A DNA stretch of 64,000 nt. Source: Hyphomicrobiales bacterium (GTDB lineage: Bacteria; Pseudomonadota; Alphaproteobacteria; Rhizobiales; Rhizobiaceae). Shown here piece after piece: positions 10,253-20,102 of this stretch. The stretch is taken from assembly GCA_900472575.1 (NCBI GenBank), contig UCIV01000042.1:1-64000 (forward strand), read 5' to 3'. Both the position numbers and the translations under genes were made by a program. The first letter of the stretch is position 1. Each line of letters begins with the position of its first letter. Below the pieces are notes generated by a model that was given only the letters and a program-made list of their open reading frames with translations, did not search any database and was not told where the DNA came from.

Positions 10253-10260
10253 AATAGGCC

Positions 10261-13260
10261 ATGTCCCGGCAAGAAGCCAACGAGCAGTTTCTCATCACTT
10301 CGTTCCTAGATGGCGCGAACGCCGTCTATATCGAACAACTTTATGCCAATTACGAAGCCGATCCGAATTCGGTTTCGGAAGAGTGGCAGGCCTTCTTCAA
10401 GGCCTTGGCCGACAGCCCCGAAGACGTGAAGAAGGCAGCGCAGGGCGCTTCCTGGAAGCGTTCGAACTGGCCGATCGCAGCCGGCGGCGACCTGGTTTCC
10501 GCTCTCGACGGCAATTGGCCGGTGGTGGAAAAGGCGATCGAAACCGAGGTCAAGGCGAAGGCGGAAGCCGCCGCTGCCGCCAAGGGTGCAACCGTCAACG
10601 AAGCCGATGTTCATCAGGCGAGCCGCGACAGCGTGCGCGCCATCATGATGATCCGCGCCTACCGGATGCGCGGCCACCTGCATGCCAAGCTCGATCCGCT
10701 CGGCATCGCAAGCCCGGTCGAGGATTACAACGAACTGTCGCCGAAGTCCTACGGCTTCGAAGAGAGCGATTACGATCGCAAGATCTTCATCGACAACGTT
10801 CTGGGCATGGAATACGCGACCGTTCGCGAGATGATCGCGATCCTCGAGCGCACCTATTGCTCGACGATCGGCGTCGAGTTCATGCATATGTCGAGCCCGG
10901 AAGAAAAGGCCTGGATCCAGGAACGGATCGAAGGTCCGGACAAAGGCGTCGCCTTTACCCCGGAAGGCAAGAAGGCGATCCTTTCGAAGCTGATCGAAGG
11001 CGAAGGCTACGAACAGTTCCTCGACGTCAAGTTCAAGGGTACCAAGCGTTTCGGCCTCGATGGCGGCGAAGCACTGATCCCGGCACTCGAACAGATTATC
11101 AAGCGCGGCGGCCAGCTGGGTCTTGAAGAAGTTATCGTCGGCATGGCCCACCGCGGCCGTCTGAACGTTCTGACCAACGTCATGGGCAAGCCGCACCGCG
11201 CCGTGTTCCACGAGTTCAAGGGCGGTTCGTTCAAGCCTGACGAAGTCGAAGGTTCGGGCGACGTGAAGTACCACCTCGGTGCCTCTTCCGACCGCGAATT
11301 CGACGGCAACAAGGTTCACCTGTCGCTGACCGCAAACCCGTCCCACCTCGAGATCGTCAACCCGGTCGTCATGGGCAAGGCTCGCGCCAAGCAGGACATG
11401 CTGGCCAAGGTCTGGGAAAAGGACAATATCATCCCGCTTTCCGAGCGCTCCAAGGTTCTGCCGCTGCTTCTGCACGGCGATGCGGCCTTTGCGGGCCAGG
11501 GCGTGGTTGCCGAAATCCTCGGCCTTTCCGGCCTGCGCGGTCACCGCGTCGCCGGCACGATGCACGTCATCATCAACAACCAGATCGGCTTCACCACCAA
11601 TCCGGGCTTCTCCCGTTCGTCTCCATACCCGTCCGACGTTGCCAAGATGATCGAAGCACCGATCTTCCACGTCAACGGCGACGATCCGGAAGCGGTTACC
11701 TATGCCGCCAAGGTTGCGACCGAATACCGGATGAAGTTCCACAAGCCGGTCGTGCTCGACATGTTCTGCTACCGCCGCTTCGGCCATAACGAAGGCGATG
11801 AGCCGGCGTTCACCCAGCCGAAGATGTACAAGGTCATCCGCGCCCACAAGGCTGTGGCCGAAATCTATGCCGACCGTCTGGTTGGCGAAGGCGTGCTGAC
11901 CGAAGCCGAATTCGACAAGATGAAGGCTGACTGGCGTGCGCATCTCGACGCCGAGTTCGAAGCCGGCCAGGCCTATAAGCCCAACAAGGCCGATTGGCTG
12001 GACGGCCAGTGGTCGGGTCTGCGTTCCGCCGACGATGCCGACGAGCAGCGTCGCGGCAAGACTTCGATGCCGATGAAGAGCCTCAAGGAAATCGGCCGCA
12101 AGCTGTCAACCATTCCGGAAGGGTTCAACGCGCACCGCACGATCAAGCGCTTCATGGAAAACCGTGCGCAGATGGTCGAGACCGGCGAAGGCCTCGACTG
12201 GGCGATGGCGGAAGCCTTTGCTTTCGGTTCGCTCTGCGTCGAAGGCACGAAGATCCGTCTTTCCGGCCAGGATTGCGAACGCGGCACGTTCTCGCAGCGT
12301 CACTCGGTTCTCTACGATCAGGACACCGAAGAACGCTACATCCCGCTTGCCAATCTGCAGCCGGGCCAGGGCAAGTATGAAGTGATCAACTCCATGCTGT
12401 CGGAAGAAGCCGTTCTCGGCTTCGAATACGGCTACTCGCTGGCACGTCCGAATGCGCTGACGCTCTGGGAAGCCCAGTTCGGCGACTTCGCCAACGGTGC
12501 GCAGGTCGTGTTCGACCAGTTCATCTCGTCTGGCGAACGCAAGTGGCTGCGCATGTCCGGTCTCGTCTGCCTTCTGCCGCACGGCTATGAAGGTCAGGGC
12601 CCGGAACATTCGTCGGCTCGCCTGGAACGCTTCCTGCAGCTCTGCGCGGAAGACAACATGCAGGTTGCCAACGTCACGACGCCTGCCAACTACTTCCACA
12701 TCCTGCGCCGCCAGGTGAAGCGCGACTTCCGCAAGCCGCTGATCCTGATGACGCCGAAGTCCTTGCTGCGCCACAAGCGTGCAACCTCGACGCTTGCGGA
12801 ACTGGCGGGCGAAAGCTCCTTCCACCGCCTGCTGTGGGACGATGCCGAAGTCATCAAGGATGGCCCGATCAAGCTGCAGAAGGATGCCAAGATCCGTCGC
12901 GTCGTGATGTGCTCCGGCAAGGTTTATTACGACCTTCTCGAAGAGCGCGAAAAGCGCGGCATCGACGACGTCTACCTGCTGCGTATCGAACAGCTCTACC
13001 CGTTCCCGGCCAAGGCTCTGATCAACGAGCTGTCGCGCTTCAAGAACGCGGAAATGGTCTGGTGCCAGGAAGAGCCGAAGAACATGGGCGCCTGGTCGTT
13101 CATCGACCCTTACCTGGAATGGGTTCTGGCGCATATCGATGCCAAGTATCAGCGCGTCCGCTACACGGGCCGTCCGGCAGCAGCATCGCCTGCGACCGGC
13201 CTGATGTCGAAGCATCTGGCACAGCTGGAAGCTTTCCTCGAAGACGCTCTCGGCGGCTGA
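10261..13260 (+). CDS. sucA: 2-Oxoglutarate dehydrogenase E1 component
   Basis: This is the thiamine-diphosphate-dependent E1 of the 2-oxoglutarate dehydrogenase complex. It decarboxylates 2-oxoglutarate and succinylates the lipoyl group of SucB. The 999-residue protein begins with the rhizobial N-terminus MSRQEANEQF. It contains the E1 core with GMAHRGRLNVL, the ThDP segment HGDAAFAGQG followed by NNQIGFTT, and the transketolase-like C-terminal domain with LLPHGYEGQGPEHSSAR. The in-frame TAG at 10255 fixes the start. Its initiation region is unusual (see the hairpin-separated SD), and its stop codon lies in a 3' hairpin. Confidence 0.97.
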   Translation: MSRQEANEQFLITSFLDGANAVYIEQLYANYEADPNSVSEEWQAFFKALADSPEDVKKAAQGASWKRSNWPIAAGGDLVSALDGNWPVVEKAIETEVKAKAEAAAAAKGATVNEADVHQASRDSVRAIMMIRAYRMRGHLHAKLDPLGIASPVEDYNELSPKSYGFEESDYDRKIFIDNVLGMEYATVREMIAILERTYCSTIGVEFMHMSSPEEKAWIQERIEGPDKGVAFTPEGKKAILSKLIEGEGYEQFLDVKFKGTKRFGLDGGEALIPALEQIIKRGGQLGLEEVIVGMAHRGRLNVLTNVMGKPHRAVFHEFKGGSFKPDEVEGSGDVKYHLGASSDREFDGNKVHLSLTANPSHLEIVNPVVMGKARAKQDMLAKVWEKDNIIPLSERSKVLPLLLHGDAAFAGQGVVAEILGLSGLRGHRVAGTMHVIINNQIGFTTNPGFSRSSPYPSDVAKMIEAPIFHVNGDDPEAVTYAAKVATEYRMKFHKPVVLDMFCYRRFGHNEGDEPAFTQPKMYKVIRAHKAVAEIYADRLVGEGVLTEAEFDKMKADWRAHLDAEFEAGQAYKPNKADWLDGQWSGLRSADDADEQRRGKTSMPMKSLKEIGRKLSTIPEGFNAHRTIKRFMENRAQMVETGEGLDWAMAEAFAFGSLCVEGTKIRLSGQDCERGTFSQRHSVLYDQDTEERYIPLANLQPGQGKYEVINSMLSEEAVLGFEYGYSLARPNALTLWEAQFGDFANGAQVVFDQFISSGERKWLRMSGLVCLLPHGYEGQGPEHSSARLERFLQLCAEDNMQVANVTTPANYFHILRRQVKRDFRKPLILMTPKSLLRHKRATSTLAELAGESSFHRLLWDDAEVIKDGPIKLQKDAKIRRVVMCSGKVYYDLLEEREKRGIDDVYLLRIEQLYPFPAKALINELSRFKNAEMVWCQEEPKNMGAWSFIDPYLEWVLAHIDAKYQRVRYTGRPAAASPATGLMSKHLAQLEAFLEDALGG

Positions 13261-13271
13261 TTTTTCAGCCG
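13254..13271 (+). other. Hairpin covering the sucA stop codon
   Basis: CGGCTGA (13254-13260), which includes the TGA stop, pairs with TCAGCCG (13265-13271) around TTTT. No long U-tract follows. It resembles the other mdh-suc intercistronic hairpins and lies 50 bases before sucB. Confidence 0.5.
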
Positions 13272-13320
13272 TCTCCCCTAATTTGTTCGAAACGAATCTT
13301 GAGAAAAACGGAAACAGATC

Positions 13321-14553
<1,233 letters not shown>

Positions 14554-14583
14554 GCCTTACGTCCTGATCTAAGGGAGAGCAGC

Positions 14584-14997
14584 ATGGAACCCGCTTCGGC
14601 AAATGCAACCCATCTCGTGGTCGTGCTTTGTCTGAGTGTGGTCCTGCTGCTCTTTCATATTCTGCTGCAGGGATTTCTTGCCACGCGTGAACTGGGTTCC
14701 AAATGGAATGCCGGACCGCGCGACGAGGATATCGCACCGAAGAATGCGGCGGCGGGGCGTGCTGCGCGTGCCTCGAAGAACTATCAGGAAACCTATCCGG
14801 CCTTTATTGGCCTGCTTCTCGGGCTTGCCTTTATCGGCGACCCTACCGGGCTTGGCATCGGTGGCGCCTGGGTGTGGCTGATCGCGCGGATTGCCTATGT
14901 TCCGCTCTATCTGGCGGGCATTCCCTATGTCCGCTCGATGGTCTGGCTACTGAGCCTTGCCGGACTGCTGATCATGATGGCCGCGCTGCTGCTCTGA
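14584..14997 (+). CDS. MAPEG-family membrane protein
   Basis: The 137-residue protein has four predicted membrane spans (about 10-32, 68-85, 92-110, 115-136). Its Asn/Arg-containing loop, RAARASKNYQETYPAF, is typical of the MAPEG superfamily (membrane-associated proteins in eicosanoid and glutathione metabolism). Bacterial members are mostly uncharacterised; glutathione-dependent detoxification is a family-level guess. AGGGAG at 14571-14576 precedes the ATG. It lies between sucB and lpdA and is probably read with them. Confidence 0.82.
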   Translation: MEPASANATHLVVVLCLSVVLLLFHILLQGFLATRELGSKWNAGPRDEDIAPKNAAAGRAARASKNYQETYPAFIGLLLGLAFIGDPTGLGIGGAWVWLIARIAYVPLYLAGIPYVRSMVWLLSLAGLLIMMAALLL

Positions 14998-15009
14998 GGG
15001 ATATTCAAC

Positions 15010-15651
15010 ATGCATGCCTATATGATCGAACTGATCTCGCTGATGGCGATCTTCTCCTTCGCGATCGTTTCGCCGGGTGCGGATCTCGCCATGGTGATGC
15101 GGCAGGCGCTGGTTCATGGCCGCCGGCAGGCGATCATCACCAGCTTCGGGATCGGCACGGCTCTGATGTTTCATGTCAGCTACACGATCCTCGGCCTCGG
15201 GCTGATCATCTCGCAGTCGGTCTATCTGTTCAACATCGTCAAATGGCTGGGCGTTGCTTATCTCGTCTATATCGGCATCAAGGCATTGAAGGCCGGGCGG
15301 ACGGAGATCACGGTTTCCACCGAGGCGCAGGGTGATGCTTCCAAGGTACAGTCGGCATTGAAGGCATTCACGCTCGGTTTCGCCGCCAATGCGCTCAACC
15401 CGAAGCCGGTCTTCTTCTTCCTGTCGATCTTCTCGACAGTCGTCAGCGCCCATACGCCGATGGCGATCAAGTTCAGCTACGGGCTGGTGATGGCGACCTG
15501 CCTGATCATCTGGTTCGTCGGCGTCAGCGCGTTCATGACGACGCCGCGCATGCGGGCTGCATTTTCGCGCGCCAGCAAGTGGATCGATAGAACCAGCGGC
15601 GTGGTGTTCATCGCGCTCGGAATTAAACTCGCAACTGAAAAAGCGGCCTGA
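15010..15651 (+). CDS. LysE/RhtB-family amino-acid exporter
   Basis: The 213-residue inner-membrane protein has the LysE pattern: a first helix followed by SPGADLAMVMRQAL (near 20-33), which corresponds to the conserved GP/GAD segment of the family. Further hydrophobic spans lie at about 42-64, 68-90, 115-137, 148-170 and 186-208. Family members export amino acids such as lysine or homoserine; the substrate here cannot be told. GAGGG at 14997-15001 precedes the ATG. It sits 12 bases after the MAPEG gene and 62 bases before lpdA. Confidence 0.88.
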   Translation: MHAYMIELISLMAIFSFAIVSPGADLAMVMRQALVHGRRQAIITSFGIGTALMFHVSYTILGLGLIISQSVYLFNIVKWLGVAYLVYIGIKALKAGRTEITVSTEAQGDASKVQSALKAFTLGFAANALNPKPVFFFLSIFSTVVSAHTPMAIKFSYGLVMATCLIIWFVGVSAFMTTPRMRAAFSRASKWIDRTSGVVFIALGIKLATEKAA

Positions 15652-15713
15652 GGGCCATTCTCGAAACGCTGGCGGGAATGAGCCTGCCAAAACCAGAAAT
15701 CAGGAATTAGAAC

Positions 15714-17120
15714 ATGGCTTATGATGTCGTCGTTATCGGAAGCGGTCCCGGTGGTTATGTCTGCGCAATCAAGGCAGCGCAGCTCGGCCTCAAGGTCGCT
15801 GTCGTCGAAAAGCGCGCCACCTATGGCGGCACTTGCCTGAATGTCGGCTGCATTCCGTCCAAGGCCCTGCTGCACGCGTCGGAAATGTTCCACCAGGTCG
15901 CCCACGGCGTCGATACGCTGGGCGTCGAGGTTGCAGCACCGACGCTGAACCTTACCAAGATGATGGCGCACAAGGATGCGACCATCAAGTCGAACACCGA
16001 TGGCGTTGCCTTCCTGTTCAAGAAGAACAAGATCGACGGCTTTATCGGCACTGGCAAGATCGTTGCCGCCGGCAAGGTTTCCGTCACGGGCGAAGACGGC
16101 AAGGTGCAGGAACTGGAGACGAAGAACATCGTCATCGCTACCGGTTCCGACGTTGCCGGCATTCCGGGCGTCAATGTTGAGATCGACGAGAAGGTCATCG
16201 TGTCCTCGACCGGTGCGATTTCGCTCGACAAGGTTCCACAGAACATGATCGTCGTCGGCGGTGGTGTCATCGGTCTGGAACTCGGCTCGGTCTGGATGCG
16301 CCTCGGCGCCAAGGTTACCGTCATCGAATATCTAGACAAGCTGCTCGGCGCCATGGATGCCGACGTGTCGAAGCAGTTCCAGCGGATGATCGCCAAGCAG
16401 GGCATGGATATCCGCACCGAAGCCAAGGTGACGGCGGTCGAGAAGACCGCAAACGGCGCCAAGGTCACCTATGAGCCGGTCAAGGGTGGCGAGGCCGTTA
16501 CCGTCGAAGCCGACGTGGTTCTGATCTCCACAGGCCGCAAGCCCTATACCGAAGGTCTCGGCCTCGAAGGTGCAGGCGTTGCGCTCGACAATCGCGGTCG
16601 CGTCGAAATCGACCATGGCTTCAAGACCAATGTTGCCGGCATCTATGCGATCGGCGACGTGGTGAAGGGCCCGATGCTGGCGCACAAGGCGGAAGACGAA
16701 GGCGTTGCTCTCGCCGAAATCCTTTCCGGCCAGCATGGTCACGTGAACTATGACGTCATTCCTGGCGTCGTCTACACCCAGCCGGAAGTCGCTTCGGTCG
16801 GCAAGACGGAAGAGGAACTGAAGGCTGCAGGCATCGCCTACAAGGTCGGCAAGTTCCCGTTCACCGCCAACGGTCGCGCCCGCGCGATGTTGGCGACCGA
16901 CGGTTTCGTCAAGATCCTCGCCGACAAGGAAACCGACCGGGTTCTCGGCGGTCACATCGTCGGCTTCGGCGCCGGCGAGATGATCCACGAAATCACGGTG
17001 CTGATGGAATTCTCCGGTTCGTCGGAAGATCTCGGCCGTACCTGCCACGCGCATCCGACCATGTCGGAAGCCGTCAAGGAAGCAGCCCTGTCGACCTTCG
17101 CCAAGCCGATCCATATGTAA
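15714..17120 (+). CDS. lpdA: Dihydrolipoyl dehydrogenase (E3)
   Basis: E3 reoxidises the dihydrolipoyl group of SucB with NAD and FAD. The 468-residue protein has the FAD motif GSGPGGY at 9-15 and the redox disulfide GGTCLNVGCIPSK (Cys41, Cys46). The NAD motif VGGGVIGLELG, the second FAD contact AIGDVVKGPMLAHKAEDEG and the C-terminal HAHPTMSEAVKEA with the His-Glu pair complete the fold. Its place after sucAB points to service in the 2-oxoglutarate complex. A strong terminator follows the stop. Confidence 0.96.
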   Translation: MAYDVVVIGSGPGGYVCAIKAAQLGLKVAVVEKRATYGGTCLNVGCIPSKALLHASEMFHQVAHGVDTLGVEVAAPTLNLTKMMAHKDATIKSNTDGVAFLFKKNKIDGFIGTGKIVAAGKVSVTGEDGKVQELETKNIVIATGSDVAGIPGVNVEIDEKVIVSSTGAISLDKVPQNMIVVGGGVIGLELGSVWMRLGAKVTVIEYLDKLLGAMDADVSKQFQRMIAKQGMDIRTEAKVTAVEKTANGAKVTYEPVKGGEAVTVEADVVLISTGRKPYTEGLGLEGAGVALDNRGRVEIDHGFKTNVAGIYAIGDVVKGPMLAHKAEDEGVALAEILSGQHGHVNYDVIPGVVYTQPEVASVGKTEEELKAAGIAYKVGKFPFTANGRARAMLATDGFVKILADKETDRVLGGHIVGFGAGEMIHEITVLMEFSGSSEDLGRTCHAHPTMSEAVKEAALSTFAKPIHM

Positions 17121-17143
17121 TCGGTCCGAATATTCGAAATGCG

Positions 17144-17176
17144 AAAGGCGGGACTAGAGTCCCGCCTTTTTCTTTT
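17144..17176 (+). terminator. Rho-independent terminator after lpdA
   Basis: AAAGGCGGGACT (17144-17155) pairs perfectly with AGTCCCGCCTTT (17158-17169), and the stem runs into TTTTTCTTTT. This is one of the strongest terminators in the window and marks the end of the TCA block. Confidence 0.92.
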
Positions 17177-17228
17177 GCGCATCCGTCCTAAACTTCATGT
17201 CTATTGCTCACTCAGGAAGGTGACGGAC

Positions 17229-17723
17229 ATGAAGACCGCATTCTCTCTGTCGCAGCGCATCCTGCACTGGCTCATGGCCGTGCTGATCCTGTTCAATCTT
17301 CTGTTCTCCGATGCGATGACGGCATTCGGGGAACTTTATTTCGGTGACAAGCCTATCCCTCCCGACATCATGACCTCGGCGAATATCCATGCCTATGTGG
17401 GGATTACGATCCTGGTGCTGGCGCTGACGCGGCTCTGTCTTCGCATTGCGCTTGGTGTTCCGCCGCATCCGGAAGCGGAGCCAGCCTTTTCGCGCGTCGT
17501 GGCAACGATCACGCATTGGTCGCTTTACGCGATGTTCATCATCATGCCGCTTGCCGGGATCGGAGCCTTCTATTTCAAGAACAGCATGGCGGCATTTGCC
17601 CATATAGGCTGGATGAAGACGGCTCTGTGGGTGCTGATCTGCCTGCACATTCTCGGCGTGCTCGTGCATCAGTTTTATTGGAAGACCAATATCCTGCGCC
17701 GGATGACGAGCGGGCGGACGTGA
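17229..17723 (+). CDS. Cytochrome b561 family protein
   Basis: The 164-residue inner-membrane dihaem cytochrome has four predicted spans (about 13-30, 52-76, 95-117, 130-150). His13, His54, His96 and His140/His147 lie in or near the helices as expected haem ligands. Bacterial CybB-type b561 oxidises superoxide or passes electrons to quinone; the physiological role here is unknown. The ATG at 17229 follows AGGAAGG at 17215-17221; the frame is open further upstream, but that part overlaps the lpdA terminator. It is a single-gene unit, convergent with the TraB pair. Confidence 0.88.
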   Translation: MKTAFSLSQRILHWLMAVLILFNLLFSDAMTAFGELYFGDKPIPPDIMTSANIHAYVGITILVLALTRLCLRIALGVPPHPEAEPAFSRVVATITHWSLYAMFIIMPLAGIGAFYFKNSMAAFAHIGWMKTALWVLICLHILGVLVHQFYWKTNILRRMTSGRT

Positions 17724-17800
17724 TTTGGAATTTAGGCAGCCTCAAGTCTACAGACACCGTCTTCGATCTCATCGGAGGAGCTGGACATGATCGCAGATGG

Positions 17801-18874
17801 TCAGATCGCAGGCGTGACTTTGAAGCCCTGTTTTCTGAATAGCTCGACCAGGCCGTCGTCCCCTTGGACATGAAGCGCACCAACGGCGATGAAGGCGTTG
17901 CCGTCCTGCAGGAATGGCTTGGCTCTGTCCGCCATGGTGTGGTTTCGCCGGGTGATGACCTCGTCTTCGAATTCCGCGAAACTGTCAGCCGCCATCGTCG
18001 TGTCGTTTTGGGAAAGCCATCTCAAAAGCGGTGCTAGTGGCCTGATGTCACCGCTTAAATAGAGCCTGAGCATTGTCTCATCGATGTTGGCGAACTGCTC
18101 GGGATGGGCGATAGCAGAGATGAGGTTCTTTACCTGTGCTTCGAGCGACATCTTGTTCAGAGCGCCGTATTGCTCCTCAAGTGTCTCCAGACCTTTCAGG
18201 GGTATGTTGTTCTCGATGGCATCAAGTGCCAGCTGCTGATCCAGAACCGGTGTTCTGTCTTTGGCGCGTGATTGCTCACAGGCCGAGGCAACGATGCTGG
18301 TGACCATCCAGGGTCTCAGATAGTTTACTGCCGAAAGCGGTGCGCCCCTCGCCGTCAGGGCCGTATCGACGACGCCGCGCTGCTCTGGAGTCAGAAAATC
18401 TTCGATGCGCTTGCCAGCGGGCATCATCATCATATCCGGCTTGGTGAAGGCCAGAAGGCGGGCCTTGCCGAGTTCCAGCAGCTGGTCGGATTCCAGGACA
18501 ATGACCTTGGCCTTGAGATGCGCCTTCTTGACGGTGTGGGGTAGTTTGATCACCCGCGGATCTGACACATGCATCGTGCCGAACAGGTAGGACGGTTTGA
18601 AGCCGCGTTTCTCGATCTTCCAGAAGAGGCCTCGCGCATTCGGTATCTTGCGGCCTTCGGCAAGAATCTGGTCGTAAGTCTTGCGGTCCTCGCGTTTCAT
18701 TTTCGCGAGGAGATCGATCCCGCCGCATGATACCGGCTCGGCGTTGGCAATAGCGGACAGGCCAAGAAGAAGGCAAAGACTGGCGGCCAGGAAAACAAGG
18801 CTACGATGCAATATATGTGCGAACATGGGAACCGTCGAAAGAGCTGTTAATATCGCTTTCAGGCTCCGAACCAT
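17801..18874 (-). CDS. TraB/GumN family protein (copy 1)
   Basis: The product has an N-terminal hydrophobic signal or anchor segment (LVFLAASLCLLLGLSAIANA) followed by the TraB/GumN domain. That domain starts with FGTMHVSD and ends with IAVGALHVQGDDGLVELF, the paired motifs of the family, with conserved Glu/Arg/His suggesting a metal-dependent fold (TIKI-like). The function in bacteria is not established. The start is uncertain: ATG at 18874 gives 357 residues, while ATG at 18826 would place the signal peptide at the very N-terminus. It is a tandem paralogue of the next gene, 65 bases apart on the same strand. Confidence 0.8.
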   Translation of the reverse strand: MVRSLKAILTALSTVPMFAHILHRSLVFLAASLCLLLGLSAIANAEPVSCGGIDLLAKMKREDRKTYDQILAEGRKIPNARGLFWKIEKRGFKPSYLFGTMHVSDPRVIKLPHTVKKAHLKAKVIVLESDQLLELGKARLLAFTKPDMMMMPAGKRIEDFLTPEQRGVVDTALTARGAPLSAVNYLRPWMVTSIVASACEQSRAKDRTPVLDQQLALDAIENNIPLKGLETLEEQYGALNKMSLEAQVKNLISAIAHPEQFANIDETMLRLYLSGDIRPLAPLLRWLSQNDTTMAADSFAEFEDEVITRRNHTMADRAKPFLQDGNAFIAVGALHVQGDDGLVELFRKQGFKVTPAI

Positions 18875-18939
18875 CGTAGAGTTTTCCAGCCGGTGCAATG
18901 ACCAAATCTCACTGCTCCGGGCCGAGCGTCAAAAAGTAT

Positions 18940-20007
18940 CTAGTCGGCTTTCGATAGCGTGAAACCCTGTTTGCGCAGCAGTTCCACCAGGCCGTCCTTG
19001 CCCGGCAGGTGAAGGGCGCCGACGGCCATGAAGACGTTGCCTTCGCCGAGGATAGGTGCTGCGCGTTCGGCCATGAGGTGGTTGCGCTTCGTCACGATCA
19101 GTTCCTCAAACTCGGCATAACCGGCATTGTCGCCGCCGTCAGGCGCAACCTGCTTGAGGAAAGGCATGGTGAAGCCGATCTCGCCGGTCAGATAGAGCTG
19201 CGTCATCGTCTCAAAAACGTCATCCATTTTCGGGCCGAGCTTGATCGTTTCGACAAGCGACTTCAAATGCATCTCGGTCGGGATAGAAGCCATGGCGGTG
19301 AGCTGTTCGGCGAGCGTTTCCAGGCCTTTGACCGGTTTTCCCTCGGCTGCGGCATCGAGTGCGATGCGCTTGTCGAGAAAGGCGGTGTTTCCCTTGCGGG
19401 CGAGTTCGCAGGCCGGCAGCGATACAAGCGACATCAGCATCCAGGGCTGCATGCGAGAGACGGTCGCCAGCGGAACGCCGCGCTTCTTCAATCCTTCTTC
19501 GAGCACGGCAAGATCATCCGGCTTCATCAGCTTTTCGATCGTATTACCGTTGGTCAGCATGGTCAGTTCCGGCTTGGCGAGAATGCCGGCCATGGCCTTT
19601 TTGTCATCAAGGATCTCGTTGGATTCGATGATAATAGTCTTGGCATCGGCGAGCGCCTTGTCGGCTCCGGGCGGCATTCTGAGGACGCGTGGATCGGTGA
19701 CATGCATGGTGCCGAGCAGATATGAGGTGGCGACGCCCGGCTTTTCTATTCTCCAGAAAATTCCCTTGGCGTTCGGGACCGTTTCGGCTTCCGCAAGCGC
19801 CTTGGCATAAGCATCCGGATTTTCTGATCTCATCTCGTCGACGAGATTAACGCCATGGCAGGCTTCTTCCTGTGCATCGGCGGATGACAACATGCCTAGG
19901 ATGAGGATCAGCGAGGCGAGGGCCGCGACATGCAGCAATGCGAGCAGCCAGAGCGCAAAACCCTGCAGGCGTTCGAAAAGGGGGCTGTCGAGGAATGAGG
20001 AATTCAT
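18940..20007 (-). CDS. TraB/GumN family protein (copy 2)
   Basis: The 355-residue paralogue of the downstream copy has a hydrophobic N-terminal span (about 18-40), the Cys-containing DAQEEACHGVNLVDEM, LGTMHVTDPRV, and the terminal MAVGALHLPGKDGLVELL. The two proteins share motif order, spacing and length but differ throughout, so the duplication is old. The ATG at 20007 was chosen over an upstream TTG at 20034. Both copies probably act in the periplasm. TIKI-type proteases of animals share this fold, but no activity is claimed. Confidence 0.82.
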   Translation of the reverse strand: MNSSFLDSPLFERLQGFALWLLALLHVAALASLILILGMLSSADAQEEACHGVNLVDEMRSENPDAYAKALAEAETVPNAKGIFWRIEKPGVATSYLLGTMHVTDPRVLRMPPGADKALADAKTIIIESNEILDDKKAMAGILAKPELTMLTNGNTIEKLMKPDDLAVLEEGLKKRGVPLATVSRMQPWMLMSLVSLPACELARKGNTAFLDKRIALDAAAEGKPVKGLETLAEQLTAMASIPTEMHLKSLVETIKLGPKMDDVFETMTQLYLTGEIGFTMPFLKQVAPDGGDNAGYAEFEELIVTKRNHLMAERAAPILGEGNVFMAVGALHLPGKDGLVELLRKQGFTLSKAD

Positions 20008-20102
20008 GTCACGGATCCGGATTAATCGGTCCAAAACGTATCATCGCGGCTTCGACAGTTGCTTAACGGGATTGGTTACCGATTGGTTCACAGGCCCCGG
20101 CC

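Noticed and set aside
10110-11126. 338-codon plus-strand frame over the sucA leader
   Set aside because: Mostly an out-of-frame, Arg-rich shadow of sucA; the leader part is better explained by hairpins.
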